This document shows, piece after piece, positions 53,406 to 61,660 of a DNA stretch of 64,000 nt. A program made the translations under genes and the position numbers. Under the pieces are notes generated by a model. That model made no database searches. It saw only the letters and a list, made by a program, of their open reading frames with translations, and was not told the DNA's origin. This stretch comes from Bacteroidota bacterium. Lineage in GTDB: Bacteria > Bacteroidota > Bacteroidia > Bacteroidales > JAGONC01. The stretch is taken from positions 124,001 through 188,000 of the forward strand of contig JAKLFC010000004.1 in the NCBI GenBank assembly GCA_022711405.1, given 5' to 3'. Numbering within the stretch: position 1 is the stretch's first letter; the number at the start of each line of letters is the position of its first letter.

Positions 53406-54161
53406 TTAATAATCACCGAGATGATCAAACATCTCCAGCAGTTGGTCCCGTTTGCGTGATGCCACGGGGATTCTGGCGCCATTTCTCAGCACCACGAAAC
53501 CGCCTTCCGCTTTATCAAACCGTTCGACGAACGCAAGGTTGATCAAAAAAGATTTATGGATCCGGTAGAAGCCCTGGTCGCTGAGCATGTCGTCGTACTC
53601 CTTCAGGTTCCTGGAAGCCATGATCTTCCTGCCATCCTCAAGGAACACCACCGTGTAGCTGCCATCTGATTCGCAATGGGTGATCGCGGGTATCTCAATG
53701 ATGAATATGTTATCGGCGGTATTCAGCACCAGTTTCTTATGACGGTCCCTGTCGCTGGCCAGGTTGTTTTCCATAGCCGAAAGCCGTATCCGCAGATCAT
53801 GCTGGAGCATCAATTCCGTCCTGGTGATGGCCTCTGTCAGTTCATCCGGATCCACCGGCTTGAGAATATAGTCAAGTGCGCTGAACTTAAAGGCTTTCAC
53901 GGCATACTGTTCATAGGCGGTGATGAAGATCACCTTGAAATCGACCGGGTCGAGTTGTTTCAGCAGGTCGAAACCGGTACCGTCGTCCATCTTGATATCC
54001 AGCAGCACCAGGTCGGGATGATGACGGCGGATCACCTCCTTGCCTTCCCTGACGCTGCCGGCTGTACCCACCAGGGTGACATTCGGGCAATGCTTTCCGA
54101 TGAGTTTGATCAACCCGTCACGCACATGCGGTTCATCATCGACGATCACAACACGGATCAT
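53406..54161 (-). CDS. LytTR-family response regulator
   Basis: This is a receiver domain (IRVVIVDDEPHVRDGL, phospho-acceptor Asp in LVLLDIKMDDGTG, Lys in YILKPVD) followed by a LytTR DNA-binding domain (HCESDGSYTVVFLEDG, YRIHKSFLINLAFVERF). I use the Met at MIRVVIVDDE, as is usual; a start 13 codons upstream (54200) is possible. It is the upstream gene of a two-component operon with the histidine kinase. LytTR regulators bind pairs of direct repeats; I see no obvious pair next to this operon, but the adjacent S74 gene with its promoter inverted repeat is a reasonable target. Confidence 0.9.
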   Translation of the reverse strand: MIRVVIVDDEPHVRDGLIKLIGKHCPNVTLVGTAGSVREGKEVIRRHHPDLVLLDIKMDDGTGFDLLKQLDPVDFKVIFITAYEQYAVKAFKFSALDYILKPVDPDELTEAITRTELMLQHDLRIRLSAMENNLASDRDRHKKLVLNTADNIFIIEIPAITHCESDGSYTVVFLEDGRKIMASRNLKEYDDMLSDQGFYRIHKSFLINLAFVERFDKAEGGFVVLRNGARIPVASRKRDQLLEMFDHLGDY

Positions 54162-54303
54162 TTTCTTCGGAAGCGTTGGTGTAAAAATAGGAATATTCAT
54201 GGCTGCGTGCAAGTTTTATTTGAAGATAGTCAGCGGCCTGTCCCTCATCACTACACTCCTCAGAACAGGCTGCTGACTGTTGACTGCTGACTGCTGACCA
54301 AAA

Positions 54304-56424
54304 TCACCGCTTCACCAGTTTCCCATTTACGGTCCGGTCCAACGTCTGCAACCGGTATAAATAGATCCCTGCCGGCAGGCCTGCAACATCCCACCGCACC
54401 ACATGCTCCCCGGCAGGCAGCTTTTGATCCAGCAGCACCGCCACTTCACGGCCTTGTATATCATAGATTTTCAAGCTAACAGATCGACTATCGAAAATCG
54501 AAAATCGGAAATCAACATTACCCCGGATTGGATTGGGCATAATGCTTAATCCAAACTCCTGCCCATTGTCTGCTATTCCTGTATAGATATCGTACCACAC
54601 TTCCCAGCCCTGCCTTTGGTTCATTCCATTTGTCACAAACGCAAGGGCAAATTTTCCGCTTGTTGAAGTCACTGGCAAAGGCGGATCTTCATAATAACCG
54701 CTGATCTCAGCAAGCAGGGTCTGTGTGCCAGCATCATAAATTTTCAGTACATCTGCATTTTCCTCGGTATCAAAATAGTTGAAATACAGGGTGAGCGGAT
54801 CAGTAATCCCGGGATTGATCATCCAGGTGCAGGAAGATGAATTGGAATAATGAAATGGACCGCTTCCATCGTTAAAGATTGCTGTCGGTGCAGTCATTTG
54901 GGTCATGCCACTGCACCACACCGGGCGGCTGGTCTTGTAGTTAAGATAAAAACCGGGTGCTGTATTCGAACCATCAGTAATGAATTCAATGAAAACTTTG
55001 TTTCCCGTAGATTCAATGTTTCCGGGAAGAATGCTGCCGCTCAATTCTGCCAGTAACGGGGCGCTGTTGTTTTCACCATCGTAGATAGATAGCCTGTCGT
55101 CATTATAAAGATCGATCTGTTTTACCATCACAACGATCTTCGTCACCGAATCGAATTCGGTTTGCGGGGTAATCAGCCAGGATGCGCTGGTATTGTTCAG
55201 GTAGTTGTCTAACGGTCCGCTGCCATCGCAGATGGATCCTTCAAAATATGTTAAGGTATCAGCGCCTCCGCAATATTCCGGATAGGTGAACTGAAGTGTA
55301 TCAGGGCAGATAAAGGACGCTATGGATTGATTAAAGTTGAATCCCTGTATATTGTCAATGGTATAGTATCCATTGCTTGTTCCACCCCAGCCCAGGTTAA
55401 AATGAAAATAATCCCCGTCCTGGTAACCGTCGCAAACAAAGGCATGTCCTGAGCCACTTGCCGGCTGCCCATCATAGTATACCGGGAATCCGTCATCGAG
55501 ATTGCTTACCAGGATAGCTTTCCATTCATCATCGGGGACTGTATCTCTGTAAATCCATTGAAATGGAAAGAATTTTAAAAAATAATGAAGAGAATCCTCG
55601 AACGTGGGCGCCGATCCACCGGGATCATAATCCATGTGCATCGCAACCCCACAGTGATACAAATATTCAGCAATAGCCAGATTCACGGTCAACGGATCAT
55701 CGCACATTTCATCATACCGGTACCACGTATTCTCAAAATCGGCAGATTGAACGCCGTATTCGGGATGAGAAGGGGGAATATAGGAGGTATATCCCTGTCC
55801 GTGATCCGGCCAACGAAAGTAATAACCTATCTGCGCACAGGCGGTTGCTACACATCCTGCCCAGGTATGCCCGCCAGAACCTCCCGTTGGCGTATCGGGG
55901 CAATAATAATTGTAGGGCCATCCCTGATCCCACAGCGTTGTCAGCAAGGGCTCAACCCCCTTACTTTCCTTGCCTGACTGGTTCAGATGAAAATCGTTGT
56001 TCAGGTAATAGGCCCATCTGCCTGTAAGACTGTTTTCCGGAACAAGTTGTTTTTCCCTCGCATATTTCACCTGCCCTGAATACTGGCTCACCCACCACTT
56101 TACATTGGGCGGCTGGTTTTCAATCCCAAAATCGTGTGTGAAGGAATACCCAAGCACCGGGTTCAGCCGGTCATCGGCAGAAACGATCACAAATCCGCCT
56201 TTGTTGATATGGAAAACATAATAAAAATTCTGATTTCCATCGGTTTCAGTATAAACCGACCGGATGTTGAGCTGATCATACGAAACCAGTCGTTCAAACT
56301 GGTTGTATTTTTCAAAATAAAAATTCAGCGCCACTTTTTGCGCCTGCTCCGGGCTGATATTATCGGCAAAAAGGGTAAAGCTGTAAATGGCCGTCAAGAC
56401 GAAAAGGTAAAATTTTATTTTCAT
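54304..56424 (-). CDS. Secreted C10 (streptopain) cysteine protease with CUB domains and T9SS signal
   Basis: This is a 706-residue protein. A signal peptide is followed by a propeptide-like region (about 25-150, including YYVFHINKGGFVIVSADDR, typical of the SpeB inhibitory domain), a C10 catalytic domain with Cys191 in HTWAGCVATACAQIGYYF and His327 in SGSGHAFVCDGY, then two CUB-like beta-sandwiches (about 385-600, with YFEGSICDGSGP and FNDGSGPFHYS) and a T9SS type A domain (MPNPIRGNVDFRFSIFD to GIYLYRLQTLD). It is made as a zymogen, secreted and probably self-activated. The roughly 298-base gap upstream of the start holds the HigBA palindrome and no supported gene. Confidence 0.92.
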   Translation of the reverse strand: MKIKFYLFVLTAIYSFTLFADNISPEQAQKVALNFYFEKYNQFERLVSYDQLNIRSVYTETDGNQNFYYVFHINKGGFVIVSADDRLNPVLGYSFTHDFGIENQPPNVKWWVSQYSGQVKYAREKQLVPENSLTGRWAYYLNNDFHLNQSGKESKGVEPLLTTLWDQGWPYNYYCPDTPTGGSGGHTWAGCVATACAQIGYYFRWPDHGQGYTSYIPPSHPEYGVQSADFENTWYRYDEMCDDPLTVNLAIAEYLYHCGVAMHMDYDPGGSAPTFEDSLHYFLKFFPFQWIYRDTVPDDEWKAILVSNLDDGFPVYYDGQPASGSGHAFVCDGYQDGDYFHFNLGWGGTSNGYYTIDNIQGFNFNQSIASFICPDTLQFTYPEYCGGADTLTYFEGSICDGSGPLDNYLNNTSASWLITPQTEFDSVTKIVVMVKQIDLYNDDRLSIYDGENNSAPLLAELSGSILPGNIESTGNKVFIEFITDGSNTAPGFYLNYKTSRPVWCSGMTQMTAPTAIFNDGSGPFHYSNSSSCTWMINPGITDPLTLYFNYFDTEENADVLKIYDAGTQTLLAEISGYYEDPPLPVTSTSGKFALAFVTNGMNQRQGWEVWYDIYTGIADNGQEFGLSIMPNPIRGNVDFRFSIFDSRSVSLKIYDIQGREVAVLLDQKLPAGEHVVRWDVAGLPAGIYLYRLQTLDRTVNGKLVKR

Positions 56425-56722
56425 AACGGTGAAATTTATAGGTTTATGAAAATTTAAAATTACCTCAGCGGAAAGGCAGGAATGAAATGAATATATGAAC
56501 GCCGGGATTTATTTCATGAATGCGGTGCTTTTTTAAAGGAATGCGTAAAGTTCATTGGAGAAAACCGTCACAAAATGGTCCGGACAAGCCAGGCTTTGAA
56601 AGATTGCCAGAAGTAGGTCTCTTTTCCGGTGCCACGGGCAAGATCGGAATTTGCGGAATATCGGAAAGTTTTTTATATAATTTCCCAATTTGGGAAATTA
56701 TATTTATTTTGTAAAAAAAACG
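56425..56722. other. Intergenic region between the C10 protease and HigBA
   Basis: A 298-base gap between divergent genes. Short open frames here (for example 56520-56714, plus) have no recognisable motif or ribosome-binding site. The only structured element I see is the 27-base palindrome at 56676-56702. Confidence 0.5.
56676..56702. promoter_or_regulatory. 27-bp palindrome, candidate HigA operator
   Basis: TATAATTTCCCA (56676-56687), ATT, TGGGAAATTATA (56691-56702): perfect 12-base arms. It lies 20 bases before the HigB start, where the antitoxin of a type II pair usually represses its own promoter. Confidence 0.7.
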
Positions 56723-57016
56723 ATGAGGGTGATTTCGAAAAGGATGCTCAGGGAATTCTGGGAGGCGCATCCGGATTGTAAAGAGCATTTGAAGGCATGG
56801 CACAACGAGGCTGAAAAAGCCTCATGGCAAGCACCTGAACATATCAGAAAAGACTATCCTTCTGCCAGTATCCTGAAATCAAAACGGTTCATTTTTAATA
56901 TAATAGGTAATACGCACCGATTGATCGTAAGGATAAACTATGAGTACGGCCTGGTTTGGATCAGGTTCATCGGAACACACAAAGATTATAACAAAATTGA
57001 CGCTAACAATAGATAA
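56723..57016 (+). CDS. higB: HigB-family mRNA interferase toxin
   Basis: The start at MRVISKRMLREFWEAHPDCKE (the frame continues open to 56690) gives 97 residues. The HigB fold is recognisable from LREFWEAHPDCKEHLKAWH, SASILKSKRFIFNIIGN and HRLIVRINYEYGLVWIRFIGTHKDYNKID, with the catalytic-type Lys, Arg and His residues. HigB toxins cut ribosome-bound mRNA. The toxin gene precedes the antitoxin, as in other HigBA pairs. The second gene begins 1 base after this stop. The pair lies next to a broken surface-protein gene and repeats, a common setting for mobile or stabilising TA modules. Confidence 0.92.
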   Translation: MRVISKRMLREFWEAHPDCKEHLKAWHNEAEKASWQAPEHIRKDYPSASILKSKRFIFNIIGNTHRLIVRINYEYGLVWIRFIGTHKDYNKIDANNR

Positions 57017-57017
57017 G

Positions 57018-57374
57018 GTGAAAACGAAAATCATTAAGACTCAGGCAGAATATGACCAGGCACTCCAAATGCTTGAAACGATCATTGATGCAAAACCCGG
57101 TACACCTGAAGGTGACGAGCTTGAACTGCTGGCCCTGCTCATCGACAACTATGAAAAGGAGCATTTCCCTGTCGACCTTCCAGACCCAATCGAAGCCATT
57201 AAACTCAGGATGGAGCAGCTTGGTTACACTGACTGTGACCTGGCGAAAGTGCTGGGATCTCGAAGCCGTGTTTCAGAGATCATGAACAGGAAGCGAAAAT
57301 TGTCCATCTCCATGATACGGAGATTGAATAAAGATCTGCATATCCCGGCAGACGTGCTGATCCAGGATTATTGA
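57018..57374 (+). CDS. higA: HigA-family antitoxin with C-terminal XRE helix-turn-helix
   Basis: I chose a GTG start at 57018 (VKTKIIKTQAEYDQAL), 1 base after the toxin stop; the frame is open upstream but that would overlap the toxin. The product is 118 residues: an N-terminal helical toxin-binding region with the HigA pattern EYDQALQMLETIIDAKPGT and DELELLALLIDNYEKEHFP, then an XRE HTH (LAKVLGSRSRVSEIMNRKRK). It neutralises HigB and should repress through the palindrome at 56676-56702. Confidence 0.9.
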   Translation: MKTKIIKTQAEYDQALQMLETIIDAKPGTPEGDELELLALLIDNYEKEHFPVDLPDPIEAIKLRMEQLGYTDCDLAKVLGSRSRVSEIMNRKRKLSISMIRRLNKDLHIPADVLIQDY

Positions 57375-57382
57375 GAAGCTGA

Positions 57383-57768
57383 CTAATATTTCACAACCTT
57401 CGCCGTTTCAGTCATTAGTCGCTTGTCCTGGGGGCGAGGCCCGTAGGATTGGTTGTTAGTCGTCAATTGGTAGATGTAGATGCCGGAAGGTATAGTGCTC
57501 GTATCCCACCGGACCTCACGTTCCCCGGGATGCAGCTTCTCCTAGTTGACCACCTCCGATGGAGGTCAATACGCTTAATCCATTCAAGTTGTTGATAGTA
57601 GATCCTGAGATCGTAACATCCCCCTCAATCTCCGTACACCCCTGGTAATTGGTGGGGAAATCATCAATTTCTTCCTGTGTTGAAAAGGTGATTCCTTCGG
57701 GTCGACAGGACTGGGCGATTGAAGAGTGAAGCGTGTAAAGTGAATAGGAATAAGATCAGCTTTTTCAA
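57383..57768 (-). pseudogene. Decayed receptor-L-domain / T9SS surface protein
   Basis: On the minus strand the remains of a surface protein are readable. A signal peptide KKLILFLFTLHASLFN begins at TTG 57768 (probably a mutated ATG). A frame change follows, into SCRPEGITFSTQEEI, DDFPTNYQGCTEIEGDVTIS and TINNLNGLSVLTSIGGG, a receptor-L-like leucine-rich-repeat start. The sequence then jumps to a T9SS type A end, EKLHPGEREVRWDTSTIPSG then IYIYQLTTN to KVVKY with a stop at 57383, with TAG just before EKL. So the middle of the gene is deleted, one frameshift is present, and one stop is premature. It cannot make the original product. Confidence 0.75.
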
Positions 57769-57784
57769 GTCTGTTGGATTTTTT

Positions 57785-57829
57785 TGTTTGGAATTTGTAC
57801 CCTGGAATTTGTATCTTGGAATTTGGGAT
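57785..57829. repeat. GGAATTTG short-repeat cluster (family B), downstream of S74 gene 2
   Basis: TTGGAATTTGTACCCTGGAATTTGTATCTTGGAATTTGGGATTT ends right at the 3' end of the second S74 gene, as the cluster at 48206 does for the first. Confidence 0.65.
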
Positions 57830-60800
57830 TTATTTCTGTTCCTCCTCCTTTAACCGCTTCACCTCCTCCTGCAGCGCCTCAATGCTCCTTTGCTGCTCCT
57901 CGATCATCGCCTGCTGCTCCTGGATGGCTTTCACCAGCGGCACGACGAACTCGGCGTAGCGTAGCCCGTAGTGTCCATCCGGATTCTGCGGCGCATCCAC
58001 GCCGCTGAAGTCATACCCGATCGCCCGGGCCGCAGCCTCCACTTCCTGGGCAACAAATCCGGTGTAGACGATCTTTTCCCTGGCCAGCCGGCCTTCGATA
58101 TCCTCCGGGGACTCCGCCCTGGGCATTTCACCTTCCCGCAGGATTGCGGGCGTGTTCTTGTTCAGATCCGCGTTCAAAGAGGTAACATCAAGCGTATAGG
58201 TGACAGGCCTGAGATGAGTGATGAATTCAAGGCCGGGGACATCCTCGCGGACATTTTTTTTATACCGGCCATCCGAAAAGTTTGTCCAGTTGGCATAACC
58301 TCCGATGCTTGTAACATTCGCATTGCCAATGACCGCTTTGTTGGAAGCATTCACCCTGGCTTCGTACCCCAGCGCCATGCAGTTGGAAAATCCGTTGGCG
58401 GTAGGGTATGCCTTGTACCCAAGGAAAGTTCCGTTGCTAAACGTATATGTATCCCCGGCGGAATATCCGACAGCAGTGTTAAAATCTGAGTTGATGTAAT
58501 AACAAGTATAGGATCCCACAGCTGTATTATAATCATGGGTGCTATTACTATACAAAGCTGCCAGGCCAACAGCAGTGTTAAAGTCCCCTTCGGAATTTGA
58601 GTATAAAGCACCTGTTCCCAAAGCGGTATTATCGATTCCGGTCGTATTGGAATAAAGTGCCTGGAAACCAAGGGCGGTATTTTTGGATCCGGTTGTATTG
58701 TACCGAAGTGCTTTGGACCCGATGGCTGTATTTCCTGTCGCTTCGTCGGTATTGGTCACATTGAGTCCGTTCTTGTATAGAGCACTATCTCCGATGGCCA
58801 CCAGATTACTTCTATCTGTATTTTCATACAAAGCCCTTGTCCCGATGGCCACATTGGAATAGCCGGTCGTATTGTTATACAGAGCAGCTCTACCGATGGC
58901 ATGGTTGTTACTTCCTGTCGTGTTAGCACGAAGTGCCTGGGGTCCATAAGCCTGGTTACCCGAACCCGTTGAATTGGAAAACAGGGATTGGTGTCCATTA
59001 GCTGTATTCCATGTTCCGGTCGTATTGGTTTGCAACGCCTGATTTCCCGTGGCTGTATTCCTGTACCCTGTCGTATTATTCAAAAGAGCCCTGGACCCAA
59101 TGGCTGTATTTGCTGTAGCATGGTCGGAAGATGACGCACCCAGGCCGTTGTAGTACAGGGCGCTGTCACCCACAGCCACGAGGTTGCTGCGGTTTGTATT
59201 GCCTGCCAATGCGCATAGTCCGATGGCTACATTGAAATAACCGGTCGTGTTATCCCTGAGTGCTTCGTTGCCTTGAGCAGTATTGTAGCAACCGCTTGTA
59301 TTGGAGTTAAGTACGGAACATCCGGTGCCCGTGTTCCTGATTCCACTGGTGTTTGCGGCAAGTGCCTCATCACCTATGGCCGTATTGTACCGGCCGGTGT
59401 TGGATGAAGCTGCACCGCTTCCCTTAAGTGCCTGGCATCCAACGGCCGTATTGTAGGTATATCTGGTATCTGTTTCCCTGCTGTCCGCAAAGTACATTGC
59501 CTCATAGCCAAGGGCTGTGCTACGGCCGTTTCCTTTATTATACATGAGGGCTCCTTTTCCAACTGCAGTGCTAAAATCTCCGGTTGTATTGAAATACAGC
59601 GCCTGAAATCCGCATGCGGCATTCTCAAAACCCTGGGTATTATTACTTAGAGCAGCAGATCCAACGGCAGTGTTCTTGTCACCGGTGGTGTTATCACTAA
59701 GAGCAAAGGCACCATTGGCTGTATTATCATTGGTTGTCGTGTTTGAGTACAGTGCCTTATATCCGGTAGCAGTATTATATGACCCTACCGTATTGGCATA
59801 GAGTGCTTTGGAGCCGATGCCAACATTAGCCACTGCATTATATGTGTCAGTGTGGTACAAGGCGCTGTCACCGATTGCTACGAGGTTACGCTGGACAGTA
59901 TTGCTGTATAAAGCTCCGATTCCGATCGCGACATTTGAATAACCCGTGGTGTTGGAAAAAAGGGCGGTGTGGCCGATGGCTGTGTTATTGTCACCTGTCG
60001 TGTTATAATAGAGTGCATCCAATCCGCTCGCGGTGTTGTTACTCCCGGTCGTATTTAAACGCAGCGCGCCGACTCCGCTGGCAGTGTTACGTTTACCATC
60101 GGTGTTGGCATCCAGTGCCCTGGCTCCGCTGGCAGTGTTGTAATCGCCGGTCGTATTGGAAGAGAGAGCCTGATCCCCGACCGCCGTATTGTACCGGCCG
60201 GTATTATTGCCCGCCGGACTGCTTCCCATGAGGGCTTCATAACCCACCGCCGTGTTGTAGGTTTCCCGGCCCTCTGTCCGGTCATCAGCAAATAGCATCG
60301 CCTGGTGTCCGATGGCAGTGCTGCGACTGTTTGCCCTGTTGTTGTACAGTGCACTAAAGCCAATGGCAATATTCGTGTTCCCACCCGTGTTATTGGCAAG
60401 TGCACGATCTCCGACCGCCGTATTGCACCAGCCGATCGAATTGTCGACAAGTGCTGAATTTCCAATGGCCGTGTTACGGAAGCCGGTCGTGTTCGTGTAA
60501 AGTGCCGAAGAACCAAAAGCCGCGTTTTCATAACCTGTCGTGTTGGAAGCAAGTGCTCCACCTCCAAATGCACTGTTGCTGTAACCGGACGAGTTGGATT
60601 TAAGTGCATCCACACCAAAAGCACTGTTTACGTGACCGGTGGAGTTAAGGGATAGAGCATGATACCCCAAAGCGGTGTTATTAAATCCAGTAGTGTTGGA
60701 GGAAAGTGCCTGGATCCCAAACGAATGATTGGCGTTTCCCGGGTTGATCTCTCCGGCCGGGAGATTGTTCACCCTGAACTTCAATGGCTGATCATCCGTG

Positions 60801-61501
60801 GTCCCAAGGAAATTCACCGCCGGATTAGTGCCGCTGTTGCCGGTCAGCGACCAGCCATCTGTCCCTCCGCCAGAGGTAACCGTCGCGGGAATCCACTGTG
60901 AGCCGTTCCATTGCAGTACCTGTTCCGTGGCAGGTGCTGCGGCCGATATCGGCCGTCCCTGGATGCCTGTTACAATAAGTGTTTCACTTCCCGAGGCATC
61001 ACCGGTGTGGCTGGCATTGGGAGCAGTATTAGTGATCTGATGATCTGTAATATCGATCCCGGATCCAGCCGTATACTCCTGGCCGGTCTTTTCACTGAAC
61101 AGGGCATAGGGGACCGACACCAGCTGGGTGGTGCCCATGGGAATATAAGCTGTTCCCCCTGCAGGATCGAGTTCCAGCTCGAGGTAATATGAACCGGATT
61201 CCCATGCAATATCGGGGAAACTGCCGGTGATCACCGTCCCAGTACCGATCTGCAGGTTGACCAGCCCCAGGGGGCTTGTCACGGCAGAATGCGTTTCGCC
61301 ATAGACCACGGGGCCAGCATCGCTTCCCTGTCGGATGTTAACCAGGATGGCCACCATCTGGTCGGCCATGGGTTCACCGCCGGCATTTCGCACAATGGCC
61401 TGATAATTAATGGATTGTGGTGCCTGCGCCCTGGATGAAAGGTTCATGGTCATGACCATTCCGGTCATGAGGGCGATGATCAGAAATAAATGATTTTTCA
61501 T
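57830..61501 (-). CDS. Giant YadA-head-like repeat protein with C-terminal S74 chaperone domain (paralogue 2)
   Basis: At 1223 residues this is the larger paralogue of the gene at 48261. It has the same signal peptide and N-terminal module (YQAIVRNAGGEPMADQMVAI), then about 45 head repeats of roughly 15 residues (NTALGYHALSLNSTGHVN and so on), interrupted by three longer insertions containing RSTAIGHQAM or RSTALGYEAM, then the S74 domain (SDGRYKKNVREDVPGLEFI with VYTGFVAQEVEAAARAIGYD) and a C-terminal coiled coil (EEQQRSIEALQEEVKRLK). The two C-terminal regions are nearly identical. The repeat region has expanded relative to its sister, as expected for slippage or unequal exchange. A trimeric surface fibre is inferred; nothing links it to a phage. 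Confidence 0.88.
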   Translation of the reverse strand: MKNHLFLIIALMTGMVMTMNLSSRAQAPQSINYQAIVRNAGGEPMADQMVAILVNIRQGSDAGPVVYGETHSAVTSPLGLVNLQIGTGTVITGSFPDIAWESGSYYLELELDPAGGTAYIPMGTTQLVSVPYALFSEKTGQEYTAGSGIDITDHQITNTAPNASHTGDASGSETLIVTGIQGRPISAAAPATEQVLQWNGSQWIPATVTSGGGTDGWSLTGNSGTNPAVNFLGTTDDQPLKFRVNNLPAGEINPGNANHSFGIQALSSNTTGFNNTALGYHALSLNSTGHVNSAFGVDALKSNSSGYSNSAFGGGALASNTTGYENAAFGSSALYTNTTGFRNTAIGNSALVDNSIGWCNTAVGDRALANNTGGNTNIAIGFSALYNNRANSRSTAIGHQAMLFADDRTEGRETYNTAVGYEALMGSSPAGNNTGRYNTAVGDQALSSNTTGDYNTASGARALDANTDGKRNTASGVGALRLNTTGSNNTASGLDALYYNTTGDNNTAIGHTALFSNTTGYSNVAIGIGALYSNTVQRNLVAIGDSALYHTDTYNAVANVGIGSKALYANTVGSYNTATGYKALYSNTTTNDNTANGAFALSDNTTGDKNTAVGSAALSNNTQGFENAACGFQALYFNTTGDFSTAVGKGALMYNKGNGRSTALGYEAMYFADSRETDTRYTYNTAVGCQALKGSGAASSNTGRYNTAIGDEALAANTSGIRNTGTGCSVLNSNTSGCYNTAQGNEALRDNTTGYFNVAIGLCALAGNTNRSNLVAVGDSALYYNGLGASSSDHATANTAIGSRALLNNTTGYRNTATGNQALQTNTTGTWNTANGHQSLFSNSTGSGNQAYGPQALRANTTGSNNHAIGRAALYNNTTGYSNVAIGTRALYENTDRSNLVAIGDSALYKNGLNVTNTDEATGNTAIGSKALRYNTTGSKNTALGFQALYSNTTGIDNTALGTGALYSNSEGDFNTAVGLAALYSNSTHDYNTAVGSYTCYYINSDFNTAVGYSAGDTYTFSNGTFLGYKAYPTANGFSNCMALGYEARVNASNKAVIGNANVTSIGGYANWTNFSDGRYKKNVREDVPGLEFITHLRPVTYTLDVTSLNADLNKNTPAILREGEMPRAESPEDIEGRLAREKIVYTGFVAQEVEAAARAIGYDFSGVDAPQNPDGHYGLRYAEFVVPLVKAIQEQQAMIEEQQRSIEALQEEVKRLKEEEQK

Positions 61502-61541
61502 GATGCAAATGATTGATATGTAGAAAAGGAAAATGAGGTTC

Positions 61542-61586
61542 TAAATGTACAACAATAGTTTGGCAATGTCAATATTAATTGTCATT
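61542..61586 (-). promoter_or_regulatory. Promoter and overlapping inverted repeat of S74 gene 2
   Basis: TTG (61570-61572), 20 bases, TACATTTA (61542-61549), and an inverted repeat AATGTCAATATTAATTGTCATT (61565-61586) overlapping the -33 box. It matches the arrangement at 51122-51166 before S74 gene 1. Confidence 0.5.
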
Positions 61587-61620
61587 TAGATTAGCAGAAA
61601 GAAAAAAACGGGGGAACAGC

Positions 61621-61654
61621 CTGGAATTTGTATTCTGGAATTTGGGTTTTGCCC
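61621..61654. repeat. GGAATTTG short-repeat cluster (family B), upstream of S74 gene 2
   Basis: CTGGAATTTGTATTCTGGAATTTGGGTTTTGCCC, preceded by GGGAACAGC as at 51190. It also abuts the 3' end of the SLC13 gene. Confidence 0.65.
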
Positions 61655-61660
61655 GAAGGG

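Noticed and set aside
56520..56714. 64-codon plus-strand frame upstream of HigB
   Set aside because: No ribosome-binding site, no recognisable motif, and its end runs through the operator palindrome.
48261..61501. Prophage or tail-fibre module, suggested by the S74 domains
   Set aside because: No capsid, portal, terminase, integrase or lysis gene nearby; both proteins have signal peptides and Bacteroidota N-terminal modules.
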